NCBI RefSeq assembly: GCF_008923205.2
Contig: NZ_WBMS02000065.1
Span: forward strand, 1-40,757
Direction: 5' to 3'
DNA: 40,757 nucleotides
Source: Actinomadura physcomitrii
GTDB lineage: Bacteria; Actinomycetota; Actinomycetes; Streptosporangiales; Streptosporangiaceae
Made by a program: the position numbers and the translations under genes. The notes beneath the pieces were generated by a model. That model worked only from the letters and a program-made list of their open reading frames with translations, was not told where the DNA came from and ran no database searches. Of the stretch, positions 1 to 8,053 are shown one piece after another (positions within the stretch are counted from its first letter, which is position 1; every line of letters begins with the position of its first letter).

Positions 1-2
1 CC

Positions 3-128
3 ACTGGCAGAACTGGCGAGACCGGCACCGAGCACGAGCCCGCTGGCACCACCAACGAACCCGCCTCCGCCGACCACTCGAACACGCATACCCGCAGCTC
101 ACCTAACGAAATGCGGCTGCCGTACTAG
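3..128 (+). CDS. 3' end of an unidentified gene cut by the window edge
   Basis: An open frame runs in from the left edge and stops at TAG 126-128. The visible 41 residues are hydrophilic and rich in Thr, Gly, Glu and Pro, ending in NEMRLPY, like a disordered C-terminal tail. It converges with and overlaps the last 30 bases of the minus-strand gene at 99-1481. With so little sequence and no recognisable motif it may equally be a chance frame. Confidence 0.25.
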   Translation, partial: TGRTGETGTEHEPAGTTNEPASADHSNTHTRSSPNEMRLPY

Positions 129-1481
129 GTGCGCACGTAGGTCGTCTGGACCCACCTCTGGGTGGAAATGTTCAGCCAGACCCCGCAGGTCGAGGACGGG
201 GTCAAGCTGATCGGCGCGGGATCTTGCCCAGGCCACCCACTCCGCAGCTGCTTCCGGCGTACCCACAGCAGCGGCGGCGCGTTCAAGTTCAGTGCAGAAC
301 TCTCGGATCTGCCTGGCGATCAACCACTTGAGCAGCGCGTCCCCGAAGGTCTTGTCGCGTAGTTCCTCGATAGCACGCCCCCGTGCGGTATCCATCGCCG
401 ATTTCCACTCGGCTCGGGTCACTGCCTGCTTGCGCTCCTCCTCTGCCTGCTGCTTCTCGTACTCGACCAGCCATGCCTGGTGGGCGCGCTGCCGTGCGCG
501 TGCCTGTTCCTCGGCCTGTTCGGCCTGTCGCTCAGCCTCATCGATCACCTCGGTGAGCTTCGTCTCGATCTTCGACCTGCCGCGGTCCGCCCACTCTTTA
601 GCTTCAGGAGTGCGCGGTGACAACTCGATGCGCAAGCGTCCGGACGGCACCGAGTCGTACTCGGGGGGCTTGATCCGCTGCCAGTCGTAGGCATGGCGTA
701 CACGCGGATCGTTGGCCGGCAGGAGCCGTGGCACCTCGTCCACTTCCTCGGAAATCGTGATCGTGAACGCGTGGTCGCGCACGCGAAGGAGCAGGTACCG
801 GCTCTTGCGCGAGGCAGCTACGGCGTGTCCGCGACGATCCGCCCTACGAACGAGCACTTGTACGAGATCGACCGCACGTTTCCGTGTTCCGTCACTGACC
901 TTGAGGAGTTGTTGGTCCCGTCCCAGCAGTTCCAGCAGGTCGCCACCAGTGACCTCGTCGCGGACGCGGAGCCTGATGCGGTTCCAATCGGTCTTGGCTG
1001 CCGGTCCGTCTTCGCCGAGCTTGATGATCAGCGGGCCGGTGTCTCTGCCCGTATGCAGGAGCTGTCTGCCTTCCGGCACCAGTCCACGCCGCTTCGCGGC
1101 GTTGATCGCCTTACGGTAACGCGCTCGCGTTGCATCGTCCGGTTCCTCGATGCGGATTGTCTCACCCTCTGCGTGGCGCAGTGCTGAGATGAGGTCTGCT
1201 GCTGCAGACTCCACGGGGCCGCGCTTCGGCAATACGTTGATCGAATCGCCTGGCTCTGGGCGGTCAGGATGGTGCCCGTGCTGGAGATAGAACAGGCCGG
1301 CGTCGGTGATCTCGACACGCCAAACACCGTTGCGCCAGGAAGTCTTCACAAGACCCCGGTTTCGCAGAGCCTGCACCGTCGTTCCCAACTCAGAGCGCTT
1401 GGCGCTCACCTCGTCCGCATCATTCTCTATCCGCCGCAACACCGACAGTTGCCTGGCGTTCAACGCTGCCCACCGCTGCAT
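99..1481 (-). CDS. winged-helix and coiled-coil protein of unknown function
   Basis: A protein of about 460 residues. The N-terminus (MQRWAALNARQLSVLRRI, then ALRNRGLVKTSWRNGVW and ITDAGLFYLQHGHHP) has the pattern of a small winged-helix domain: helix, recognition helix, beta wing. A middle part contains GRDTGPLIIKLGE, and residues about 310-370 form a strongly charged Glu/Ala/Gln/Arg coiled coil. The C-terminus is helical with several Trp. I recall similar unnamed proteins from streptomycetes, sometimes misannotated as PE-PGRS, with no established function. The frame stays open upstream to 1649, but that part overlaps the transposase remnant, so I start at ATG 1481. An in-frame TTG at 1496 has AAAGGA just upstream and is an alternative. 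It converges on the left-edge fragment. A DNA-binding role is inferred from the fold pattern only. Confidence 0.7.
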   Translation of the reverse strand: MQRWAALNARQLSVLRRIENDADEVSAKRSELGTTVQALRNRGLVKTSWRNGVWRVEITDAGLFYLQHGHHPDRPEPGDSINVLPKRGPVESAAADLISALRHAEGETIRIEEPDDATRARYRKAINAAKRRGLVPEGRQLLHTGRDTGPLIIKLGEDGPAAKTDWNRIRLRVRDEVTGGDLLELLGRDQQLLKVSDGTRKRAVDLVQVLVRRADRRGHAVAASRKSRYLLLRVRDHAFTITISEEVDEVPRLLPANDPRVRHAYDWQRIKPPEYDSVPSGRLRIELSPRTPEAKEWADRGRSKIETKLTEVIDEAERQAEQAEEQARARQRAHQAWLVEYEKQQAEEERKQAVTRAEWKSAMDTARGRAIEELRDKTFGDALLKWLIARQIREFCTELERAAAAVGTPEAAAEWVAWARSRADQLDPVLDLRGLAEHFHPEVGPDDLRAHLVRQPHFVR

Positions 1482-1639
1482 GACTGCAGTACACAAGATT
1501 CCTTTTGCGTGAGCATTGCAAGTAACCGTTTCGATATGGCCGGTTGTCACCAGGTGCATTTCACCACTAAAATGGGCAAAGTATGTCAATTCGACTGGGA
1601 CTCGGCATCTTTTCGGCGGTCCAACCAGCCCCCGTCCCA

Positions 1640-1935
1640 GCGATGCCATCCAAACCGCTGTGGATCGTCGACGGCACCTTGATCCCGGTTCGCGACCGGC
1701 AGGTGGCCACCTCCAGCCGCAATTGCCGGTTCTCAGCGAAACATGCAGGTCGTGGTGGACGCCGATACGCGGCTGGTGGTGGCTGCGGCCCGTCCGGTGC
1801 CCGGCAGCACCGCCGACGCCCAGGCCCGGCGCCGCTCAGAGCTGGAACAATACTGCCAGGGGTCACAGTTCTGGGCGACGGCGCCTGCATCGGCTGCGGA
1901 CCGGTCGTTCCACATCACAAACGCCCGGATGCTCG
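1640..1935 (+). pseudogene. IS5-type transposase remnant with two frameshifts
   Basis: Pieces of one transposase appear in alternating frames. WIVDGTLIPVRDRQVATSS lies at about 1661-1717, VDADTRLVVAAARPVPGSTA at about 1749-1808 in the next frame, and GVTVLGDGACIGCGPVVPH at about 1859-1915 back in the first. Together they match the DGT...RNYRFSAN...VVDA...VPGNTAD...GDGAY.GCG core of actinobacterial IS5-group DDE transposases. The N-terminal HTH and the end of the catalytic domain are gone, and I find no terminal inverted repeats. It is a dead copy and marks past insertion next to the gene at 99-1481. Confidence 0.7.
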
Positions 1936-2572
1936 CCGCTGTCCTCGTTTCGGGCAGCGTCACAGCGTTCGCGTTCGGCCGCTGGACGAGGCGTCCGAGC
2001 GTCCGCAGGTTCGAGTCGCGAAAATGTGGACGACCCTGGGCTCGTTTCCGAGATCGGCACTCATCGCCTCACCGCGCGCACACCACACCAAGGCCCCTGT
2101 GCACCAGCGGGCGAGCGGAGACCATCCCCGGCAGGAAAGATTTGGCTCGGCCGTTCTCCCCACGAAGGCCGAGACAGCGAACGACGGCCATTCGGGATCC
2201 GTTCTGAATGAACCGAAGCGCTGGCACCAAGGCGTCGTCCGCCGCTCCCGAGGCGGACAGGTGCGGAAACCGCGGCATTGGGAGCCGAACTGGCTCGGCG
2301 GCGAGTGTCACCGCCGGTTCCCGCACGACCCCACCTGCCAGGCAGCGTGCAGGGCCGCCCGGCACAACTACTCTGTTCAGTGGCCCGGCCCCGCCGGTGA
2401 CCGTCATCGGCCTCCTACGGCGAACGAGCCGGTGATGGTCAGCTGACCGTCACCGGGCACGGCGGGGGTTTCCCCTGTGTGTGGGGTCCCCCCGGAGGCG
2501 CCACGCAGACGGGAAGCCAGGGGCGGCCCCGCCGCCCCTGGCTTCCGCCATAACATCCGTGGCGATCCCGCC
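1936..2572. other. 637-bp stretch with no convincing gene
   Basis: Open frames exist on both strands but none shows a family motif, a good ribosome-binding site or consistent codon bias. The stretch separates the transposase remnant from the recombinase stub and probably consists of decayed mobile-element sequence. Confidence 0.55.
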
Positions 2573-2878
2573 CTGCTGGTCGATCGCGGCACCGGTGAGC
2601 GTCACCTTGCAGTCGGCGATACCGCTCCGCCTGTCGTAGCTGATCTCCAACCGGAAGGCCTCGAAGAGCCGCCGGAGCACCGGCTCGGGCGCGCTGGCCA
2701 GGTCCACCTCGCCCACGGGGATCAGGTCGAGCAGTTCGGGGCAGGAGCGGACCGGACGCTCCCTCTCGTGCGCCGCCAGCTCGTCGAGCTTCGTGTTCCG
2801 CTCGGCCGAGAGCGCCGTCGAACGATGACGGATGTCGCGTATCAAGTCACCATCGCCGTCTTCGAGGACACCTGCTTC
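2573..2878 (-). pseudogene. serine recombinase C-terminal stub
   Basis: The minus strand encodes about 100 residues that match the C-terminal end of large serine recombinases of actinomycete integrative elements: a helical linker (LSAERNTKLDELAAHERER) followed by VDLASAPEPVLRRLFEAFRL, EISYDRRS and CKVTLTGAAID. The N-terminal catalytic resolvase domain, with its active-site serine, is absent. The frame stays open upstream but the sequence there is not recombinase-like. The stub therefore cannot catalyse recombination and is best read as the scar of an integrated element. Downstream the frame runs into unrelated sequence to 2450. Confidence 0.65.
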
Positions 2879-3394
2879 TGCCGAGCCGAGCGCTGTTGTG
2901 GGTGTTGCGTGCGCTGTGGTCCCCCCTGAAACCGATGTGGAAAAGGGCTGTCGCATGGGCACCGCCCCATCGGCTTCCTCCTCGTTTTTCTTCTCATCCT
3001 CTCCGCAGCCGCCGTCACCCTGATCACGGCGTTTCCGACCTTGATCGCGCTCAGCGGCTCGGCGGCCGCTCGACTGGCGAAGCGGCATACCGACGCTCAC
3101 GCGGATGCGTTCGTCGTACGGATGGGCCTCGGGGCCGATTTGCTCGCTGCCCTGGAGGACCGCATCGAGAACCAGAACGGCCCCGGGAACAAGGGTCAGG
3201 CGCCCCTTCCACTCGACCTCGTCCGGCGAGCCCAGCACATCCGTCGCCTCATGGGGAGACGGGGGCTCATCCGCCACTGAAACGATCATTAGAGGCAGGG
3301 GCCAGCTGGCTGCGCACGGTGTTGCCGTGCGAAACACTCCAAATGTCCGCTCCATGCCTGCCATGGGGAAGCCACTGCGGGTCCGAGGAAACTC
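2879..3394. other. 516-bp stretch, no clear gene; upstream region of the kinase fusion
   Basis: No frame here has recognisable motifs. The promoter of the kinase fusion should lie near the right end. The only clear signal is GAGG at about 3385-3388, six bases before ATG 3395. Confidence 0.5.
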
Positions 3395-6300
3395 ATGGGC
3401 GGGGATGCGCGTCTCAGGAAGGAGTCGCGTCACCTTGGCCGAGCGATGCTAGGGCAACCGAAGATGCTAAGCGTTCCCCTGGACGAGTCATTTCGTTTCA
3501 TCCACGAGCCGCTCCGCACGCTGGAGGGCGCCGTCCCGCTGCTCGACAACGGGAGCCTCGCGGACGCGCTCAAGGAACGGATCGTCCACTCACGCGGGGG
3601 CACCTTCCTGGTAGCGGGATTCCGCGGCGTGGGCAAGACGACGCTGGTCGTACGCGCCTTAGAGGAGATCGCCCAGGACCGTCCCGAGGGTGAGCTGATA
3701 CTCCCGGTCGTGCTGAGCGTCGCTCGCCCGATGTCGACCGAGCAACTGCTGTTCGCGGTGGTGCGGCGGATCTTCGAGACGCTGGACGACGCCGGGGTCC
3801 TCCGCCTGCTCCCCAACGACACCAGGAGATCGCTGCTTCTCGCGTACATGCGCACCTCGCTGTCGTTCAAGGAGACGCGCTCGGACGCCTCGGAGCGGGC
3901 GACGACAGTTGATCTCAATGTCGGCCAGAAACTGCTGGGCACGGTGGGCCTTCAGCTCCCCAAGTCGAGCCTGTCGAACAAGCGCACCCGGTCCCTCGCG
4001 ACGGAGGCGGCGTTCCTCGCCTACTCCGAGACCGATGTCGAGCACGACATGATCCGCATAGTGCGGCTCTTGTCGGAAGAGCGGCACATCCATGGCGCAA
4101 GGCGCAGCCCTCCTTCGTGGCTGAAGCCGTTCCTGCCGCGCCGCCTGCGCCGTCGCCGCTGCCCGGTGGTCCACCTCGTGGTGGTGCTGGACGAGGTTGA
4201 CAAACTCACCGCCACCCAGGAGGGCATCGCCGAAGTCCAGGCCCTCCTTGCGGGAATGAAGAACGTCATAACGATGGGCGGCGCGCATTACGTGCTCGTC
4301 GCCGGCCCGGAGTTGCAAGACCACGTCCTTGTGGACGCGGGACGCGGCAACGGCCTGTACGAAAGCATCTTTGCCTGGCGGCTGTACGTCCCTTGCAACT
4401 GGGCCGCACCGACGCGTCTGCTGAAGAGCCTCGTCCCAGACCCCGGTGACCGCGGGAGCCGGTCCCGGCTGGGTCAGTTCGAGCGCTACCTGCGGTTCAA
4501 GGCGCGGGGCGTGCCTCGCCGACTGCTCCACGAATTCAACTCGTTCGTGATCTGGCGGGCGGACAAGCCATGGCTGCAGGTGGACCCAGGAGACTGGGAC
4601 CGGATCGCCTTCTACGCCTGGCTCGAGGACGTCCTCGACCGATTCTTCACCGCGACCACGCAGCACAAACTCCTGCCCGTGCCGATCGACCGGGACCGCT
4701 GGATGCTCGGCGCCTACTACGTCGTGGACTGGATCCTGCGCGGGGAAGGGCGCCGGCCGTTCACCACGGCCGACGTCAGGCGGGCGATCGACGACAACGA
4801 ACTGGACCCGCTGCTGCGCATCGCCGATGACGCCGTGGGGGCCCTGCTGGAGCATCTGAAGGCCGAGGATGTCCTCGACCTGGTACGCAGCGCCGGCGCC
4901 ACCTCCACGATGATGGCCGACGTCTCCGAGTCGCAGTTACCCGTCTACCGGCTCGCCGAGTCGGCCAAGAAGCGGCTCCTCGGTATCGCCGTGAGCAACG
5001 AGGCGGAGCGTGCGAACCTTCAGCTGCCGATGGCGCCCCGACCGGCGGGCAACGACCGGCCCGAGGCCCGGTACGCGCAACTGGACGAGCGGTATGAGCT
5101 GCGCGGCTTCATCGGCCAGGGCGGGTCGAGCACCGTGTACGAGGGAATCGACCTGGTCTTGCAACGCCGCGTCGCCGTCAAGGTCCTGCGCGAGGTCCGG
5201 GGCGGCAAGGACGACGTGGCGCTGCAGCGTTTTCTCCGCGAGGCCCAGCTCACCGCCGGCCTGCGCCATCCGAACATCGTCAGCGTCTACGAAGTGGTGA
5301 CGCACGGGCCGAACCTGGCCATCGTCATGGAACTGGTCGAGGGCGAGCTGCTCAGCGGCCTGATCACCGACGGACAGCGGCTCCCCCTGCTGGAGATGAT
5401 CCAGACCGCGGTGACGATGACGACCGCGCTGACCTACCTGGAGCAGAAGGGACTGGCGCGCATCGACATCAAGCCGGCCAACATCATGATCAATCCAGAG
5501 CGCGGCCCCGTCATCATCGATCTCGGGATCGCGCGGCGCGTGCAGCCGTCCATAGGTGCCTTCATGACCAGCCCCGGTGCCGGAATGATCGGGACGCCCG
5601 CCTACATGGCCCCCGAGCAGATCAACGGCGAAGCGCCCGACATCCGCGCCGACATCTTCGCCCTTGGGCTGACCCTCTACACCTGCATCAACGGCCGCAA
5701 CCCCTACTCGGGGAGTCCGCTGCCCCAGGTCCTTCAACGGATCCTGAACGAGGATCTTGACGTCTCGGTCCTGCCCGTATCGAAAGCGCTGCGAACGGTC
5801 ATCGCCCGTGCGGTCGCTCGCGACCGCGACCAGCGCTTCCAGCACCCGCAGGCCATGCTGGACGCGTTGCTCGCGACCCCGGAGTGGGACGGGCGCGTCC
5901 GAACCTACGATCTGGGCGACGCCGCGGTGGCCGACGCCGGCTCGTACGACTCGGACGGCTCGCGTTCGTGGCCGCCGCGCTACACCCGCGAGACCCCGGC
6001 CGACGAGTTCGGCCCGCGGTGGGATGACGCCCTGGAGAAGTGGACCGAGAATTTCGGGCGCCTTCCGGACGACGGCGGGCCGTCCGGCAATGGAGACGAT
6101 CCGTCCGCCGCTGTGGAGGACGGATCCGGGGCAGCGGAGAACGGCGACCGCTCCAGCGGAAAGAAGTCGCTGACCACGCGGGCCCTGGCGACCCGGCTGG
6201 GCAAGTCGCCGAGGGCCGTGCGGCGGATGGTCACGACCGGCCGCATCCCCGCCGAGCGCACCAAGGCGGGCTACCGGTTCTCATTGGAAGATGTGCTGGC

Positions 6301-6451
6301 CGCACTGGACATGACGCGCCATGACGAGATGGCGGCCGAGAAGGACGGAAAAGAGACTCCTCCACACACGAACTCCCCGTCTGAACCTCCTCAACAGGAT
6401 GACCAGGAAGCCATGCCGGACGCCGAGGCTGATCGGCCGGGTACGCACTAA
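3395..6451 (+). CDS. P-loop ATPase - Ser/Thr protein kinase - MerR/excisionase HTH fusion
   Basis: A 1018-residue three-part protein. Residues about 40-310 form a P-loop NTPase: Walker A GFRGVGKTT (75-83) and Walker B VVVLDEVDK (262-270). Residues about 400-530 look like a helical/winged-helix extension, as in AAA/STAND-type ATPases. Residues about 567-830 form a Hanks-type kinase: glycine loop GQGGSSTVYEG (574-584), VAVK lysine K596, helix-C glutamate E616, catalytic loop RIDIKPAN (D691, K693, N696), DLG (D709), and GTPAYMAPEQ (733-742). HRD has become RID, so it is a non-RD kinase, but the catalytic residues remain. After a disordered acidic linker, residues 926-972 form a MerR/excisionase-type HTH (LATRLGKSPRAVRRMVTTGR). 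No membrane segment is visible. The start is chosen because GAGG lies six bases upstream; ATG 3446 or 3464 are alternatives. It stands alone, flanked by mobile-element debris and the broken sensor/binding-protein gene. Signal-dependent phosphorylation controlled by the ATPase is inference. Confidence 0.85.
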   Translation: MGGDARLRKESRHLGRAMLGQPKMLSVPLDESFRFIHEPLRTLEGAVPLLDNGSLADALKERIVHSRGGTFLVAGFRGVGKTTLVVRALEEIAQDRPEGELILPVVLSVARPMSTEQLLFAVVRRIFETLDDAGVLRLLPNDTRRSLLLAYMRTSLSFKETRSDASERATTVDLNVGQKLLGTVGLQLPKSSLSNKRTRSLATEAAFLAYSETDVEHDMIRIVRLLSEERHIHGARRSPPSWLKPFLPRRLRRRRCPVVHLVVVLDEVDKLTATQEGIAEVQALLAGMKNVITMGGAHYVLVAGPELQDHVLVDAGRGNGLYESIFAWRLYVPCNWAAPTRLLKSLVPDPGDRGSRSRLGQFERYLRFKARGVPRRLLHEFNSFVIWRADKPWLQVDPGDWDRIAFYAWLEDVLDRFFTATTQHKLLPVPIDRDRWMLGAYYVVDWILRGEGRRPFTTADVRRAIDDNELDPLLRIADDAVGALLEHLKAEDVLDLVRSAGATSTMMADVSESQLPVYRLAESAKKRLLGIAVSNEAERANLQLPMAPRPAGNDRPEARYAQLDERYELRGFIGQGGSSTVYEGIDLVLQRRVAVKVLREVRGGKDDVALQRFLREAQLTAGLRHPNIVSVYEVVTHGPNLAIVMELVEGELLSGLITDGQRLPLLEMIQTAVTMTTALTYLEQKGLARIDIKPANIMINPERGPVIIDLGIARRVQPSIGAFMTSPGAGMIGTPAYMAPEQINGEAPDIRADIFALGLTLYTCINGRNPYSGSPLPQVLQRILNEDLDVSVLPVSKALRTVIARAVARDRDQRFQHPQAMLDALLATPEWDGRVRTYDLGDAAVADAGSYDSDGSRSWPPRYTRETPADEFGPRWDDALEKWTENFGRLPDDGGPSGNGDDPSAAVEDGSGAAENGDRSSGKKSLTTRALATRLGKSPRAVRRMVTTGRIPAERTKAGYRFSLEDVLAALDMTRHDEMAAEKDGKETPPHTNSPSEPPQQDDQEAMPDAEADRPGTH

Positions 6452-6473
6452 GCGCGACCAAGCGCCTCCCCGA

Positions 6474-7119
6474 TCAAGCTGTCGCACATGGGCGCTTGCT
6501 TATCGGTGTCGACCCTTCAGCGACGCCAGCCGTCCAACGAGCCGCCCGCGCCCGCAGCTCGAGCAGTGACACCTGGGATCCGAACGTGGTGTCCGCCGCC
6601 GCGCACACCCGCTTGCCGGACAGGTCTTCGAGGCTCTTGTACGGAGAGTCGCCGCGAACCAGCACCGCCTGGCCCGAGTCGAGGTAGTCGGTGCTGAACG
6701 CCACCTCCCGCGCGCGAGCAGGTCGTCGTCATCGACGCGATCTCCTCGTTCTCACGCTTGATCGCGGCCGTCCGATCCGCGTCGACCGCCTGGAAGGCCT
6801 TGTCCACCGCCCCTCCGCTGAGTGTGGCGGTCACCGCGGCCTGATACTGCCCGGCCTCCAAACTCGCGTTGATCTCCTTGGTGTAGGCGTCGCACCAGGC
6901 GCGGACGCGGGCGGCCTGCGGCCCGGCGCCGGTCCGGTCGCACCGGGCGTCGGCGCGGAAGTCCTTCAACAGCCGTTCGGATCCGATGGAGTCGTTGTTC
7001 CCGCCCAGGCGCAGGTAGGTGTCGGCGTGAGCCTTGAGCCCGGCGCGTTCGGTGTCGACCAGCCTCTGCTGCGCGCCGAGCCCGGCGGTTTCCCAGATCA
7101 TCTGGCGGGTGGAAGGCAC
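6474..7119 (-). pseudogene. broken sensor/solute-binding protein remnant (GlnX/GlnH-like)
   Basis: Two frames on the minus strand carry consecutive parts. From 7119 down to about 6730 there is a helical, extracytoplasmic sensor-like stretch (LVDTERAGLKAHADTYLRLG, then AFQAVDADRTAAIKREN). Near 6705 the coding continuity moves to another frame and reads like a family-3 amino-acid-binding protein (SGQAVLVRGDSPYKSLEDL, then SGKRVCAAADTTFGS). The 5' end is missing: the first in-frame GTG (7119-7117) lies inside the terminator hairpin of the cutinase gene. Actinobacterial kinase PknG is encoded with the sensor GlnX and the binding protein GlnH, and this order of parts recalls that module. The identification is tentative; that the gene is broken is clearer. 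Confidence 0.5.
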
Positions 7120-7152
7120 GGAGCCCGCACCGGGGAGGGTGCGGGCTCCGTG
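7117..7152. terminator. perfect 15-bp stem, factor-independent-type terminator
   Basis: CACGGAGCCCGCACC (7117-7131) pairs perfectly with 7138-7152 across a 6-base loop. It lies 56 bases beyond the stop of the cutinase gene on the minus strand and is its likely terminator. There is no T-run, as is common in high-GC actinomycetes. It also forms the sharp boundary with the accessory remnants to the left. Confidence 0.8.
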
Positions 7153-7208
7153 TGGTCGCCGGGATCGCGGGCGGGCTCTGCCGCCGGGAGCCCCGGCCAG
7201 GGGAGCGA

Positions 7209-7865
7209 TCAGCCGATCTTGGCGGCGGCGAACTGGGCGCCCTGCGGGACGGTGCCGTTCGTGGGGTAGGCGAGGTGGGCGGCGATGTTGGTGCCGTTCG
7301 CGCAGACGGGGTCGCCGGTGTTGCAGAACTCCTTGGCCTTCGGGCCGTACAGGGAGCTGGCGGAGTTGATGGTCTGGCCGTACAGGCGCAGCGGGTTGCC
7401 GTAGACGACGACGGCCTTCACGCGGGGAGCGAGGTTCGTCGGGATGGTGCCGCCGGTGCCGAGCAGGGTCCTGATGCCGATCGCGATGTCGGTGACGCTC
7501 GCGCCCTGCGAGTAGCCGCCGAGGACGAACGAGGTGCCCGGGCAGGACGCGGCGACGGACTTGACGTGGTTGCTCATGTCGGTGGCGCCGGGGCCGGCGC
7601 TGGTCTGCGAGATGTCGGCGGCGTAGTTCACCGCGTAGGAGCTGACCGACTTGCCGGGCAGGTCCTGTCTCAGTGCGCTGACGAACGGCGTGCCGACGAT
7701 GCCGAGGCCGGGCAGTTCGCCGCTGCCGCGCGCGAAGACGACCTCGACGTCGGAGCAGGCCGCGGCGGACGCGGAGCCGGCGGACAGGGTGGCCAGTCCG
7801 GCGGCGCCGACGGCACCGGCGAACGCGACGGCGGTGAGCCGCCGCAGGGACGGGGAGAGGGACAT
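7209..7865 (-). CDS. secreted cutinase family serine esterase
   Basis: A 218-residue exported hydrolase of the cutinase family (alpha/beta fold; esters such as cutin, lipids or polyesters). The signal peptide has a twin-Arg-free basic start (SPSLRRL), a hydrophobic core to about residue 28 and an ASA/A cleavage region near 34-35. The catalytic triad is visible: Ser119 in GGYSQGA, Asp185 in CNTGDPVC, and His197 in NIAAHLAY. Cysteines 37/108 and 181/188 are placed for the two usual family disulfides. Length is normal. The ATG at 7865 is preceded by AAAGAGG. It is transcribed divergently from the secreted hydrolase at 8054 and ends at a strong terminator. The natural substrate cannot be told from sequence. 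Confidence 0.93.
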   Translation of the reverse strand: MSLSPSLRRLTAVAFAGAVGAAGLATLSAGSASAAACSDVEVVFARGSGELPGLGIVGTPFVSALRQDLPGKSVSSYAVNYAADISQTSAGPGATDMSNHVKSVAASCPGTSFVLGGYSQGASVTDIAIGIRTLLGTGGTIPTNLAPRVKAVVVYGNPLRLYGQTINSASSLYGPKAKEFCNTGDPVCANGTNIAAHLAYPTNGTVPQGAQFAAAKIG

Positions 7866-7938
7866 GCGGGCCTCTTTCTGCGGGCCCCGATCGGTTCGGG
7901 GCCGGACAGCCTTGGAACGTAGGGGCCCGGCGGGTGCT

Positions 7939-7995
7939 CCGGCATCGGCGAAATCACCAGCCGGCGCGGCGAACCGGCGATTTTCCCGATGCCGG
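7939..7995. promoter_or_regulatory. 57-bp imperfect inverted repeat between divergent hydrolase genes
   Basis: CCGGCATCGGCGAAATC (7939-7955) matches the reverse complement of GATTTTCCCGATGCCGG (7979-7995) at 15 of 17 positions. Nested inside are GCCGG (7960-7964) and CCGGC (7974-7978). It lies in the 188-bp region between two divergently transcribed secreted-hydrolase genes, 58 bases before the GTG at 8054. It could be an operator shared by both genes or a leader hairpin of the rightward one. Confidence 0.5.
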
Positions 7996-8053
7996 GAAAG
8001 GGGCCACGGCCGACACTGTGCTTCCCCCCGACCAGTGCTTCAAGGAGGCAACC

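Noticed and set aside
2008..2018. GTTCGAGTC, resembling a tRNA T-loop
   Set aside because: The flanking bases do not form a T-stem or acceptor stem, and no anticodon arm is present upstream.
2069..2450. Possible group II intron fragment on the minus strand (GTGTGCGCGC-like 5' end)
   Set aside because: I could not find a domain V hairpin or any reverse transcriptase sequence; the resemblance is too weak.
2896..3693. Plus-strand frame overlapping the start of the kinase fusion
   Set aside because: It is Arg/Pro/Gly-rich with no motif and overlaps the better-supported gene for 300 bases.
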